From: Cycas panzhihuaensis
Lineage: Eukaryota; Cycadophyta
Assembly (NCBI GenBank): GCA_023213395.1
Contig: CM041465.1
Span: 23,002,001 to 23,066,000 of the forward strand
DNA length: 64,000 bases
Reading direction: 5' to 3'
In this document: piece by piece, positions 43,331 through 55,324 of the stretch
How the letters are laid out: the number at the start of each line of letters is the position of its first letter
Numbering within the stretch: position 1 is the first letter of the stretch
Program-made: the position numbers and the translations under genes
The notes under the pieces: model-generated
The model's input: the letters and a program-made list of their open reading frames with translations, nothing else
Told to the model about the DNA's origin: nothing
Databases searched by the model: none

Positions 43331-44299
43331 TAAAGGCCACGGAGATATGATGGAGTGAAGGGCCTCGGAAGGCACATGGGAGATGTTAGCATGTTCCTGA
43401 CATCGTCGATATCTCAGGGCAAAAGTGTGGGCATCCTTGAATAGGGACGACCAAAAGTAACCCATACGGAGGATCCTCTGGGCTATAGATTGGCCCCCAA
43501 AGTGCCCCCCATAAATACCATGGTGGCATTCATGAGTATTTGGTCGCCTACCGGTAATGATGCAGCAGAGGAGGATCCCATCAAAGGACCTCTTGTACAA
43601 TACTTTGTCCATAAGGAAGTATTGCCTAGCAGAAGTCTAAATACGAGATCTAACTTTACTACTAGTATCAGGGTGGTATTGCTGTTGCATGAGATACCAC
43701 ACTATGTTGCCATACCACTCATTATCAATGAGTAGATAGGGAGAGACATCCTGAATAGTCAAGATGGACTCATTATGGAGGGAATCGTCAACGGGGGTAT
43801 CGAGCGAGTTAGGAATAGGGGCATTTGTGAGCTGCTCAGCCACTACCATTCCCTTCTTCAATTTTTGGTTAACGATATGAAGGTCGAACTCTTGAAGCAG
43901 GATAGCCCACTGGCTAGCCCTACCCATCAAGTCTGAACGAGTAAGTAAGTATCGCAAGGGATCAGACTGGACGATCACCTTGGTGGTGTTGCCAAGCAAG
44001 TAATGTCTAAACTTCTTGGTTGCATGGACCAAGGAGAGACATTCCTTCTCGGTAGGAGAGTAATTAAGTTTAGCAGCCACAAGGGTGCGAGTGATAAAGT
44101 AAATGGCCCTCTCGACGCCTGAGTCGTCCTCATGAGCCAACATAGCGCCTGGGGACTCGTCAGTTACCGAGGTATAAAGCATGAAGGATCTATCGAAACA
44201 AGGGCGCGGCAATGTAGGAGTGGAAGCGAGGGCTTCCTTAAGCCCTTCAAAGGCTTGTTGGGCCTTATCAGACCAAACCAATGGGGCTCCCTTCTTCAA
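43325..44299 (-). pseudogene. RNase H, connection and integrase zinc finger, element D
   Basis: RNase H in frame 43637-44299: LYTSVTDESPGAML (Asp), NYSPTEKECLSLV (Glu kept), VQSDPLRYLLTRSDL (Asp), EFDLHIVNQ, VAEQLTNAP (last acidic position changed). The frame 43325-43612 continues into DKVLYKRSFDG and the zinc finger (CHHGIYGGHFGGQS, RYRRCQEHAN). A stop separates the two frames at about 43636. Confidence 0.85.
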
Positions 44300-45004
44300 T
44301 ATGTTGGTTAATGGTTTAGCGCTTACGACAAAGTCTGCCAGGAAGTGCCTGAGAAAACCAAGCCTACCTAGGAATGACTTGATCTGTTGTTAGGTCCTAG
44401 GAGGCAGCATATCAAGGATTGCCTTGACCTTGTCAGGGTCAATCTGGATCCCTTGTTTTGACATAAGAAATCCAAGGAGTTTGCCTGAAGTAATGGCAAA
44501 CACATACTTGAGAGGGTTTAGGCTAACATGATACTTGCAACATTGTGTGAAGATAGCTCGCAAGTCAGAGGGATGATGTGCCCTAACACATGAGAGACCC
44601 ATCATGTCATCCATGAAGACCTCCAATGTGTTATTGATGAGGTCATAGAAGATTAAATGCATCACTCTTTGGTAAGTAGTGCTTGCATTTTTAAGACCAA
44701 AGGGCATTGCCTTATAGGCAAAGGTACCCCACGGGGTAGTGAAGGCCATCTTGTGGTGGTCTTCGGGAGATATTTGGATCTGGTTGTAGCCAGATAAGCC
44801 ATCCATCAAGGACATAACTTTGAAGCCAGTAGTTCGATCAATGATTTGATCGATGAAAGGGAGTGGAAAATTGTCCTTAAGACATGCATTGTTAATATAG
44901 CAGAAATCAACGCATATCTGGATAGACCCATTCTTCTTAGCAACGGGGATGATGTTGGATACCCATTTAGGGTAATCGATGGAGGTAATAAGTCCATGAT
45001 CCAA
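44300..45004 (-). pseudogene. Reverse transcriptase, element D
   Basis: 204 residues open from 45004 to 44390: GLITSIDYPKWVSNI, CVDFCYINNACLKDNFPL, SLMDGLSGYNQIQISPEDHH (first Asp), KAMPFGLKNASTTYQRVM, LEVFMDDMMG (second and third Asp), then LLGFLMSKQGIQIDPDKVKAI of the thumb. A stop after PPRT is followed by QQIKSFLGRLGFLRHFLADF, which joins the connection domain. All three catalytic Asp are present, so this is the best preserved enzyme of the family in the window. Confidence 0.9.
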
Positions 45005-45064
45005 GAGCTCCTCAACCTCTATTTTAATGGTGGTTGAGAGTTTATGGTGGAGAGGATGTTGCTT

Positions 45065-45475
45065 CTAGCATACGGGACGGGCACTAGGAACAGTAGTGAG
45101 ATTATGAGTAATAATGGAGGGGTCAATTCCCTTCATGTCAGCATAATCCCATGTAAAGACATCCCAGAACTCCTGGAACAAAAGGGAATATTCCCTTACT
45201 TCATCAGGAGAGCATCCCATCCCTACCTTAATGACCTTACCAGGGATAAGGACTATGTCCTGAGTCGTCCCCATGCACATGGAATTCCCCTCCTCGAAAT
45301 GGAGAGGGGCAAGGTCAACAGGAAGAGATGGAATAGGGGATGGGATTGGGTCAGCGAGAGTGGACCCAATCACAAGAATCTTCTGGTGGCCAAGCCTATA
45401 GTGACCAGAAGGAAAGTTAGGCGTGGAGCCCACTAAGTGCTCAAGCAAGGCTTCATCATCTTTAAAGTAATCCAC
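45065..45475 (-). pseudogene. Linker N-terminal to reverse transcriptase, element D
   Basis: 136 residues: DYFKDDEALLEHLVGSTPNF, a Pro-rich part, then SPDEVREYSLLFQEFWDVF and DYADMKGIDPSIITHNL. In other Tat elements this segment leads into the fingers of reverse transcriptase. A stop separates the two here. The empty counterpart of the B1 solo-LTR site is at its right end. Confidence 0.75.
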
Positions 45476-46560
45476 CCTATGGATGATCTTACTTCAAATA
45501 GATGAAGTGCTGGAGGAAGTAGGAGCAACGGGACCATGATGGTCATCAGGTCGTCCAACGTCCTCGATAGACTCTAAGGGAGAGTCCGGAAGGGGCTCCT
45601 CCGAAGGAGCGAAAAGGAGTTCCTCGAGGCCATCACCTGCGGGAGTGATGAAGAGGAAGATCCAATGGCAGATGAGTCAATACCAGTGATGATATGTGAC
45701 ATAGAGGAGTGACTAGCTCATTAATAAAAGAGGTTCTAGGTGGGGATCTAGAACAAGATAGGTGCATCCTACTCGTGCAGAGGAAAGAAATAGGGTAAAG
45801 ACAATCCCCATCCTCATCGTGAGACTCATCGTCACTAAACGAGGCAAGGTACCCATATCTCCCAACACCGATAGGAGCAAAGCGCGTAAGACTAGGAGAA
45901 GAAGATGTGGGATCTTCTTCGATGTGAGATGTATCGGGTATGCTGATGGAGCAAGCCAAGGCGTGAGTAGAGGGGCCTTGGCTCGCTTGGTTGATAGGAC
46001 GAGTTTGTTTAGCAGGTGGGCGTTCGCGGGGGGAAACTTTCATCCATCTATCATGGATGAATTTTAAGTTACCCCTAATGGGTCAAACACATGGCTCCTA
46101 TCTGGTCAAGCCATGGTCATCCCAAGAGAAGATTGTAGTCAACGTCAACATCAAGGACTACAATGTCAGCGAGGACAGTCTTGCTCTTGAGAGTGAGTGG
46201 GATTGAGACAGATCCCAATGGGGTCTTTTCGCTACTGTCATAGCCTTGGCATCACCATGGAATAGGTTCCAAGGTAGAAATACCAACCTCTTACATAACA
46301 CGCAAGGGCATGGCATTCATGGAAGAATTGTTATCGACAACAGTCCTTTGTAGGGTACAATCGGGTGTATCAATAGTAATGGTGAATGGGAAGTTTTACT
46401 GACGTTCTCTTTCACACGTGCGGGGAAGGTCTTTAGGGTCAAAAGAAATAACAGGCTCATGGCTTTGGGTGACTTCTAAAACATGGACGGGCACGTCATT
46501 CGATCCTAAAGCTTCCAAAAAGAGAGTCTATTATTTGGGACAACTCCTCAAAATGTCCAT
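45476..46560 (-). pseudogene. Protease and spacer, element D
   Basis: Spacer (45490-46080) is Ser/acid-rich (frame 45633-46043 includes IEEDPTSSSPSLTRFAPIG). Protease: TPDCTLQRTVVDNNSSMNAMP near 46300-46400 with the active-site Gly changed to Asn, preceded by PVITFDPKDLP-type residues. Stops prevent any long frame across it. Confidence 0.7.
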
Positions 46561-49061
46561 TAAGGACATTCCCACAGTGACAGTATGGAGCTTGTCAATG
46601 ATAAAGAAGGGCTTACCCTTCGTAGTAGGTTGGGTAAGCGCCTTTCAAAAATCGTAATAACCAGGATGCACAGGAATGGCCTTAGGAAAAAGTGGCACTT
46701 CCGGAGGAGGATTCTCCAAAAGAGGATCGGAAGGAGTAGAAGAAAAAGCACCAGCTGCTTCTTTAGCAGCTTGAGACTGGGTAAGGGCGTATAAAGGAAT
46801 AGCCTCAAGTATTTGGATTACCTTCTTTCCTTTGTTCTGGGACTACAAAGGTGATGGAGTACATCATTTAGGGGAACGCGAAGAAGAAGACGAATCCCAT
46901 GCGCCCTTCCCTTTATCGCGAGAAGGACGGGAATTCGGGGATCTTCCCCAGTTTTGATTATTTTTGGGTTGAGTGTTGCGATCACGTTTCCTATGTTTGG
47001 GGAATGGATCCTTGTGAACAGGTTCATCTAGGTTAGGCCTTGAGGCCCGTTTAGGGGATGAATTATGCTGAGGGGCATCCCTTAGATGCTGGGCCTTACA
47101 ACGCGAGTCATCATGGAAGCACTCCCCATGAATGGATCACCACTTCTTCTCAAGCGAAGAATCTATCTTCCTCGCTTGAGAGGACTGGGCGTTACCATTC
47201 CTAGGGAGGGAAGCTTAGGTAGCTTACTGAATTTGTTTGTTAGAAGTTGGGGATGAAGGAGCTTGTAATTTGAGTTCCTTTATCGTACGTTCGAATGAAC
47301 GTATAGCGGATGTAAGCGGATCTAGGGTCTTCTCAGTTGGATGAGAAGAAGACCTATAAGATTATTGAGGTTTGGTATCTTTAGTTTGAGGAGGTATTGT
47401 CTCATGCCACTGTGAGGGCTTAAGAGGCTTCTTGAGTCCAGACTAGATCTCAATAACCTCAAGCACTAGATACTTCGCAATGGCATAGTCGCATGCAGTC
47501 GCCCCCATCTTAAGGACTTCTACGTGGACTTCAGGGCGAAGTGCATTAATGAAGAGATCCCTCTTCAATTCCTCAGGCAATGTGGCCTTAGTAGAATGAA
47601 GAAGGTCATGGAATCATCGCACAAAGTCACGATTCATTTCATCGTGACCTTGTTTGAGTGATAGAAGAGATTTCATTCCACTTTCAAATGGGCGAGCAAC
47701 ATCAAAATAATTGATGAACTCATCCACAAGTTGCTGGAACGAGAAAATGGAATGAGCGGGAAGGCGATAAAACCACTTAAGGACATTGCCTTACAAAGAT
47801 TAAGGGAATAGTTTCATCAAGATGTGGTCATAGGCCCAGTAATTAATACACGCCATAGAAAATCTACAGACATGCTCTGTTGGGTCTTGCGAGGAAGTTC
47901 TATCAAATTTAGGAACTTCGGGGGGGTGAGGCGGTCGATAAACAGTAATGAGCAAGGAATTGATGGGGGTGGTAAACCCATCCCTTCTTGGGGAAGTGCC
48001 CCTTGCTGGAAAGGGATTGGAGGATAAGCACCTTGAAAGGAAGTTATGTTCCTTTGCGAAGGCGCAACATAAGAAGCTACGCTAGATGGTGGAAAAAGAG
48101 AGTGTGGGACCAGGTTTTGCCCATATGGGCCACCCGTGGGTGGTGCAACCCCGTATGGATGTAGCGGATCCACACCATAAGCTGGAATATTGTTCCCTTT
48201 TCCCTGCCCCCAAGATTGAGAGATATAACCTAGGGGTATATAAAGAGAAGAACCACTAGGTTAGTTTTGGGGATATGTGGGAGCGGGTCCCACATGACTA
48301 GTGGCTGAAGAGCTAGTAGGACCAATAAGTCTACTAGGGAACGCATGCACCACATTAGGGGATGGCACATTAGCTTGACTAGGAAAGGGTATGCTAAGCC
48401 CCAACTGAGGGAAAGACATACCACATGAGGGTCTTGAAGAACTAGGACCATAACGAGGGATAGAAGGTACAACATTTGTCCCTAAGGTTGGTGTAGGAAC
48501 GGAATGGGATGAACATGTAGGAACAAAAGGGTTACTCGTAGTAGGAGGGGCAGGTGCGGATGAAGAATATGGTAAAGGAGCAGATAAAGAAGACACTCCA
48601 CCACGCAAAACATCTTCAAACCACCTGGGACACAATTGAAGATGAGCCGCTCAAAAGCACATGCTAATAGCTTCAACCACGTCAGTGGGAGGGGTGTCTA
48701 CGTGACCATAAGAGGTGGAAGGGACCTCGAATGACGTAGACCCCTCAAGGTGCTCCTCATAAGAATTGCCAATAGGGTGGTAAACCTCAAGAGGAGATGA
48801 GTCTTCTACCACATAAGTAGAAGGATGGATATCAAGGGGGTGATGTTGATCACCTGGGTAGTAGATAGGATCATCACCCTCTTGGGTGGATCCTGGAATG
48901 GATTTAGGGAACTCGTGAGTTCCCGAGGCAAAGGCGTGATAGGGCCAATCGGAAGGGTATCCTTCCATGGTCAAATTAGAATCTGGCGATGAAAGAGAAC
49001 GATACCCGGGATCTTCTAACAATGGAGGTAAACCATGTAGGCGACGAGAGAAGTGTCGCAT
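46560..49061 (-). pseudogene. Gag, element D
   Basis: ATG at 49061 begins MRHFSRRLHGLPPLLEDPGY. N-terminal 136-residue frame (48651-49061) is acidic (STSFEVPSTSYGHVDTPP). Next a Pro/Ser-rich stretch (48261-48635), PYGVAPPTGGPYGQN and PFQQGALPQEGMGLPPPSIP (47817-48173), capsid (47470-47960, in broken frames), zinc knuckle near 47120-47160, and pre-protease region (46560-46808). About 830 residues if unbroken, long for gag but usual for Tat elements. Several stops. Confidence 0.8.
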
Positions 49062-49228
49062 ACAAAGCTTGCCAACACTTTAGAAGAAGGAAAGAGCCAC
49101 AAAGGGTGCACGTTGGGGGTTGCCCAATAAAGGAGATAAAGTGGAAAGAACCACTAGAAGGTAGTAATATCAATAGGAAGGGATGAGAACTAGCTCCCTT
49201 ACTAGCAAGTCCCTAGTATGGTCGCCAG
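49062..49228 (-). other. Leader with primer-binding site, element D
   Basis: The primer site in sense is TGGCGACCATACTAGGG (49211-49227), one base from the LTR end. The rest is a short leader conserved in B1, F and H. Confidence 0.8.
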
Positions 49229-51954
49229 TGGATTCGCGTCTATAGGATAATCACCTAGCTAAGTAGGAATAGTGAGGATGATCGATAATAGTATCGAGGT
49301 GCGGATAGAAATCTACAAGCAAGGCAAGTACCACACAGGGTGCCCCGTGCACCGAAGCGTGAGTTCGGGACCTATGGATGATACCCAACTACCTAAAGGT
49401 GGTTCCCCACTTCGGCTAGGAAGAGGGAAGGCAAAAAGGTAGCCTGGATAAATCTAGGAGGAGGGTCCTCCCACCCTTAGATGGCCAGAAGGGGAGAAAG
49501 AGAATCCTTGAAGCTTTCCCTATGGAAAAGGGAAACGAGTAGGAGCAAGGTAGGTGAATAACCTACGGTTAAGACCTCCTCAGTTATTTGGCCAAGCAAA
49601 TAGAACCAAGGGAAGAGGAAGGGAGTGGGAGCAATCAATCAACCCAAGGTCCCCCCCCTAAGGGTGCAACCGAAGAAAGCGGGGGTGCTAAGGTGTATGC
49701 AAGCAAACTAAATCAAATATAACAAGCCAAAGGGGCGAGGATAAGGTTTACAAGCTAAGGGAAAAGGCTAGGGGGAAACTTCCTAAGAGTCCTTTCCCTA
49801 AACAGGTATGGTATGTGAAATGCAACATACAAAATGCAAACAAAAAAAAGAGTTGATTTCCCCTTTTTTATGTTATCCAATTACTACCATGCAACCTTTT
49901 CAAAAGGAAAAGAGTGGAACAAAGCAAGGTCACATACCCGGGATGAAGGCGTGGTCGAAGCGGCGATGCGCCCATGAGATGCTCTAAATCGCTCTACGAA
50001 GTAAATGGCAAAAGGTCACGATAGGGTGAAGCGTGGGGCTTCCTTACCTTCCCTGGAAAGCAACACTAAAATGTCAGAAATGAAAAGGAAAGCGATGGTG
50101 GAAAACAGAATGCTATGACAAAATACAAATAGATTCACTTACCTAGGAGAAAGAAGGGGGGAGACGTTCCTCGCGTCCTCCTTTTACCTGCAGGTAAACA
50201 CAAAGATTCCCTCTCGGAGAAAGGAGGCTAACAATACAAAGAAGAGTGCCAAAACCTATATATGCATAAGCCAAAAACTAGATCTCTATACATATACATT
50301 AGTACTCATCAATCACAAGTTTACAGCAATAGACTATAGTCTAAAAATACACAAGTACAAGATATGTAAATAGGTGAGCCTCGCATTGACCCACCTCCCG
50401 CAAAGGGCAACCCTACCCTCCCTCAGGGAGCCACAGGTCTATGAGGTTATGGCTACAAAAGATGGCTGTAAACAGGGGCAACAAAAGTGCAAAAGGAGCT
50501 CAAGGAAGTCCTCAATGTATTAGAGTGCTATAAGAAACAATCTGGGATGTTGAGAGAGAAGTTGAGCTACAAAGGGCCTTCAGGGCTTATGCATTGCCCG
50601 GATGAGAGAGACGGGCCTACAAACCAGCATTGCAACAGGTGCAAATGCTAGTTTCAGTGGCTGGAAACGGTCCCTTAATCATTTATCCACCCCAGGGACA
50701 GCACGGGGGCAAAAGAGGAGGGTTTGGAGGGTGGAGGCCTCTTGGGGAGTGCAAGGGTGGTATGGAATCCACCCAGCTCTATCCCAAACCCTATGGAATC
50801 CTCTTGTGTCAATGTCTTGGGTGTGAAGCATAGGAGGAGGGCCTCAAGCAGTAGAGAAATAACTAAGAGAAACCAAGAAACAAACTCTTGAAACAAAGAG
50901 AAAGAAATTAGTGACAAACATGCACAATACTGGGCATGAACTAGGAAAGAAAAGGACTTCAAACCAATAAATACCTTAAGAGGAAGTGAGGAGGCATTTG
51001 CCTCTGTAAGAGCCTATTAAGAGGAGGCTAAAAACCTATGGAGAAGGCTGAGATGCAGCAGGTATAGGGCCCCTACTGAGGCGGTTGAGGGAAATCCTGC
51101 TTCTAGAACAACTCGATGCTTGCCTGGGCGAATAGACCCTGAAAACTCCTCAAGAATGCCCCCTTCGGGGCGTGCAATGGGCTATGAGGATGTCACAGTG
51201 AGGCCTAATGAGGGCTAGATGCAGAGGAGAAGTTGTAGGTCCTGAAAATGCAGTAAAGCAGAAGAGCAGAGCAGAGAGCAGGGCGAATTTCCTTAGTATT
51301 CCTCCAAAAGAGAGCCAAAAGATCCTAAAAATGACTTGAGAAGAGCTTAAATACTCAGCCCCAACCCTAATCGAGCGATTAGGGCTCAGTTAGTACTGAG
51401 GTGGGTCAAAGGACATGTGGCAATTCTACAATAAATGTGAGAATTACCACGACAGGTTGAAAAAAATAATTTAAAATAGTCGCACCACGGTGAACTTCGC
51501 ATCATGAAATCTATCGGCAAGGGACTAGAAGACCAACCGCCCAAACAGCCGAGGTCAGGCTGTGGTACTAGGAGGTGGCAGGGCGGGCCCACCCTGTGGG
51601 CAAACAGAGGACCAGGAACCACAAAAAAATAATCAAGAGGCTCAAGGACACTACAAGGAGACTAAGTGGTGATAAATCAACACAACAAATAATCGTTTAC
51701 ATGAGTCGAATAAGCCTTAAGGGGAGTAGGGAAGATTGCGGGAGGTGACGCAGCCACTGGGGTGCCACACTTGCTGGAAGTATACCCCCGCTATAGTCGT
51801 CATAGGCTAAAGAGGTGTAAATGGTGCAAACCATCTACGAAAACATGTAGCATACAGGCAAGTACTCCTCACAAAAAGTAAAAACAAGGCGAGAAACATA
51901 CCTGCACTTACCTGATTCGACCTCTCTATATCCATTCCCAGTAGCCGGGAAATA
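49229..51954 (-). repeat. 5' LTR of element D, type II, 2726 bp
   Basis: Starts TGGATTCGCGTC, ends CCGGGAAATA. TATTTAAG in sense at 51346-51353, telo-box pair 51362-51384, AGGTAAGT in sense at 51906-51913. The GTACCGC motif block is partly deleted at about 51490-51520 compared with the 3' LTR. No gene inside. Confidence 0.93.
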
Positions 51955-51959
51955 GTGTG

Positions 51960-53369
51960 TTGCTCACATCCTCCTCTAATACTATGATGGTGGTTGTATG
52001 GAGTTTATAACTCAAATAAGGTGGTTTCTCTAATGTTTAAAGGAATGAAATTGATGTAGGCTTTGAACCATAATATCTAAGCTTAGAAAATAGAGCAAAA
52101 ATGAATTAAACAAATGAAATTAGAGCTAATTATTTCCTACCAGTTGGGAAGGGACTGGGTACCATTACATAGGTAAGTTTAGGTACATATATTCCAACCC
52201 TTGCTCTTTATCATTTTTTCATGATTATTGTGATATGTATGCTTGAGTGATTGCTTCATTACTTAGATTGCTTGCTTAATCACCTTGCCTATGCGTGTTG
52301 TTATGTTCCTTGAATCCTACATTTCGACGCGTGGATGCACTTCAAGGGTGACCTTGACCTATCTTACGCCTCTAGACCTTTGCGTCTAGTCAAAGCATAA
52401 TAGTTCCTCATACCCCCACAGGAGCGATTCCACTAATCATAAAAGTTCTCACTAAGAAATAAGAGCATGCATAGATCTTACCCACTTCACTTAAGGTTGC
52501 TTGTTGCTTTCAGCTAAACTAGTAGGAAAATGCTCCCTCTAACTCCTAAAAGAGGGTGTCTTTTAAGAAGCTAACAAATTTAGAGAAAGAAGGAGAAATT
52601 GCTAATGAGAACCAACAAAAAATCTTAGAGTTTTTGTATTCTGGAATTGAAAATTCAATCCCTTCTCCAAGAACATAAGTTAGTCTTGTTCTCCTCTTCC
52701 AAAAAGATGAGAATAAGTCTCAATTCAAATCAAAGTAGGAATTTGATTACTTAGGATGCTCCCCCAAACTGTTATGCCTTGATTTGGGCTTGCCACAAGG
52801 CACCTTGCATGTAAGGGGTACATTAATTATTGAATTTGAATGTTGTTAGCCGTGAAGTTTTCTGCTATACCACAAACATGTTCATGGTATCATGAGATAG
52901 TTCATAGGGCCAATAACAATTAAAGCAATACATAAAACAACCAATATGGAATGACATGAGGGTGTGAAAAATAATAACAAAATCACATATTTTGACTTCA
53001 ACTTTCTGCAAACTAACCCTAAGGCCTTTACATCATAAATCTAGCAGGGTCAATGCAATATAATGAAGAAAAAATAAGTAAAAATAGGCAAAATCGAGGT
53101 GAAACAAAGTTGTAGGAGATGCGAAAGGGTCACCTCACTGACTGGGAGATCACAACGAGGGCTTTAAGGCCATTAAACCAGAGTCTTGGTCGTCATTAGC
53201 ATGCAAATAGACATGAGCAAGCCAAGCAAACCAAACAAGCACATACCTGATAGTCACTTAAGCATCACATAAAGTAAATACAAAGGATATGATGAAATAT
53301 GAGGTGGAGACACGTACCTACACTTATCTGTGTCATAATCTTTGGTCCATTCCTAGTAGTCAGGAAACA
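51960..53369. repeat. Decayed LTR pieces, including 3' LTR end of element E
   Basis: Bases near 52132 (TATTTCCTACCAGTTGGGAA) resemble the start of a plus-oriented LTR. The right end (TAGTAGTCAGGAAACA, ending 53369), preceded by CTACACTTATCTGTG, is the start of a minus LTR followed by a polypurine tract. A TGGATGCAC at 52332 may be its other end. Boundaries between the pieces are uncertain. No gene seen; the D target site (51955-51959) opens this region. Confidence 0.5.
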
Positions 53370-54199
53370 CTACCCCCTTAGCAGTAGAACCTCGTTGCTC
53401 TAAAGCTAAGATCATGATGAATGATTCCAATATAAATTCCATTAGTATGATCAACATCTAAAAGTGAAATATGTGGGAAGTCCAGGGGGTAGAAGGTATC
53501 ACGACAGATGCGTGGATAAGAGGCACAAGCTAAGGAGAGAGACCAATATGTGATTGAATCAATTCTGAGGCACGTGGCCATGAATCCTAAGCATGTGCAA
53601 ACAAGATAAGAAAGTGGTAACCAAGAGGGATGCCCCTAGTAGTGCACCTAGTGTGTATCATAACCCTAAGAGGAGGTTCAAAAACTTGAAGAAGTCCTTA
53701 GGGAATAATGAGAGGATACCTCGTCATACTATCCAAGGACAAAAGATGAGAAAATAAAGGTATTAGTCACCATAATTTAACCTTATTAGTGGCCACTTTC
53801 AAAGGTGTACAAACCCAGGGGACAAGAAACGAGCAGATGATGACATCAGAATGACGACCATCGACCATATGTCCCAAGTAAACACGAGTAAAAGAGAGTC
53901 ACTAACCAAGCGGTTAACATGGTGGTAACCAAAAAGAAGAGGCAAATGACCAAGGGGTAGCCTTAGTGGCAAGGCACGAAGAGGTAAGAAGGCCTAAGAA
54001 AGGGATCTTCCTCAACGCGATGAAGCTTCTGAAGAAAAAGATATAAATAATGGTTGTCACCATAGTTTTACCTCATTAGTGAGTGCCCATCAAAGGTGGA
54101 ACGAGAAAGAGGGGAGGGTTTACCCCCTAAGACTCTCCCTAACGAGTGGCCCATTGAGTTAATAGGGAGTCACCTTGAAGCTAAAGGCAATGCTCAAGG

Positions 54200-54600
54200 A
54201 TAAAGTTGACTAGGTTGTTAGCTTTGATGTTTTGGTTACAAGGAATAGACTAAATATTGACTGAGAAAAATATGCTAGTAAGGATCTAGCTATTATAGCC
54301 AAAGATCTTAACCTAGGGTAAAGGACTCGGTAGGTCTAGATCAATTAGGACACTATGATTTAGGAATTAAAGTGTAAGATGATGGGGCGATGGTGGAAAT
54401 AAAATGTGTCAGTTAAGGCTTCAATGATAGTTGTATACTCCACTTTATTGTTTGTGGCCTTGGGTAGATAAATCCCAAAGCACATGAAAACATGCCCAAA
54501 AGGATCATGGATGATCCAAGCTATGACAGAGGACCCTGGGTTGCCATAACTACCACCATCAATGTGTATAAATAGAGCCATGGGAAAGGATGGCAGGTAG
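54200..54600 (-). pseudogene. Second RNase H domain, element E
   Basis: An open frame of 73 residues (54360-54581) starts MALFIHIDGGSYGNPGSS (first catalytic Asp in DGG), then WIIHDPFGHVFMCFGIYLP, ATNNKVEYTTIIEAL (Glu) and HHRPIILHFNS, where the third Asp is Asn. The tail continues in other frames to a HIP-like and ILEH-like end at about 54200. The IDGGS-GNPG and ATNN-EY signature is diagnostic of RNase H type I outside the gypsy RNase H group. D keeps the Asp missing here, and E keeps the Asp missing in D. Confidence 0.8.
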
Positions 54601-55154
54601 AATCACGGGAGATAGGTAAATGTCACTCTTTCATAGGGAAAGGGCATTAAGAAAGAAAAGGTTAAGTGAAGGACAATGAGCCCTAAGAATCACAATTAAC
54701 ATAAAGGACCACTTAATGAGAGGACATAAGAGACTAATGGTTAGGTAACTAGGCTTACAGAGGGTTTGCCCTATGGAAGGGAAGAGGTGACAATGCAAAG
54801 GACTCATCGATTAGGCCCAAGGTTCATAGAAGCCCTTTAGGAAATACGAATGGGAGGATGAGATTCCATTGGGTGGCAAATTGGCTAAAATAACTATGAA
54901 AAATAAGATCGGTGCATTAATATGAGTCTAAGGAGTATAAACACTGATGGGGTTTTAAGTAGGCGAGCTACGGGAGTAAAAGGCTCCCACAGGGAAAGGT
55001 TAAAGGGTCACCATTATTACTCATAAAGGTGAGAAAAAACAACATTTAAGGTCAAAGAGAGCCTAGGTTCTAAAGGAAACAAGAATGAACTCAAAGACAT
55101 GGTCCACTCGATGAAAATGGAAAATAGGCACGGAGCCCCGGGGAGCTTGCCGAA

Positions 55155-55163
55155 TATAAATAG
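55155..55163 (+). promoter_or_regulatory. TATA box of antisense PMD gene, element E
   Basis: TATAAATAG on the plus strand, at the position equivalent to the TATATAAGG of D (39306). Confidence 0.55.
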
Positions 55164-55324
55164 GTTCAAGTAAGGAAATGGAATTAATTTTTACCACTAC
55201 CTATTAGATTTCCTTAGAAAACCCTTATGTTACTCTCAATTTCCTATTCACAGATGAGCTCGTTGAGAGAGATTCGACTATTGGATCATCATGCGAGAGG
55301 AGCTATTAGGACTGGGAGAGTGCC

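Larger units (their letters stand above)
25215..51954 (-). mobile_element. Element D: most complete Tat-lineage element, split by C
   Basis: Both ends carry GTGTG (25210-25214 and 51955-51959). The left LTR starts TGGATGCACATC; the right LTR ends GGGAAATA (expected ...ACA, one base changed). Without nested element C it is about 16.8 kb. Sense order: 5' LTR, leader with primer site, gag, protease, reverse transcriptase, RNase H, integrase, hairpin, antisense PMD gene, second RNase H, polypurine tract, 3' LTR. Stops and a frameshift in pol and an integrase Asp to Asn change make it non-autonomous today. The two LTRs differ mostly by C/T and G/A changes. Confidence 0.92.
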
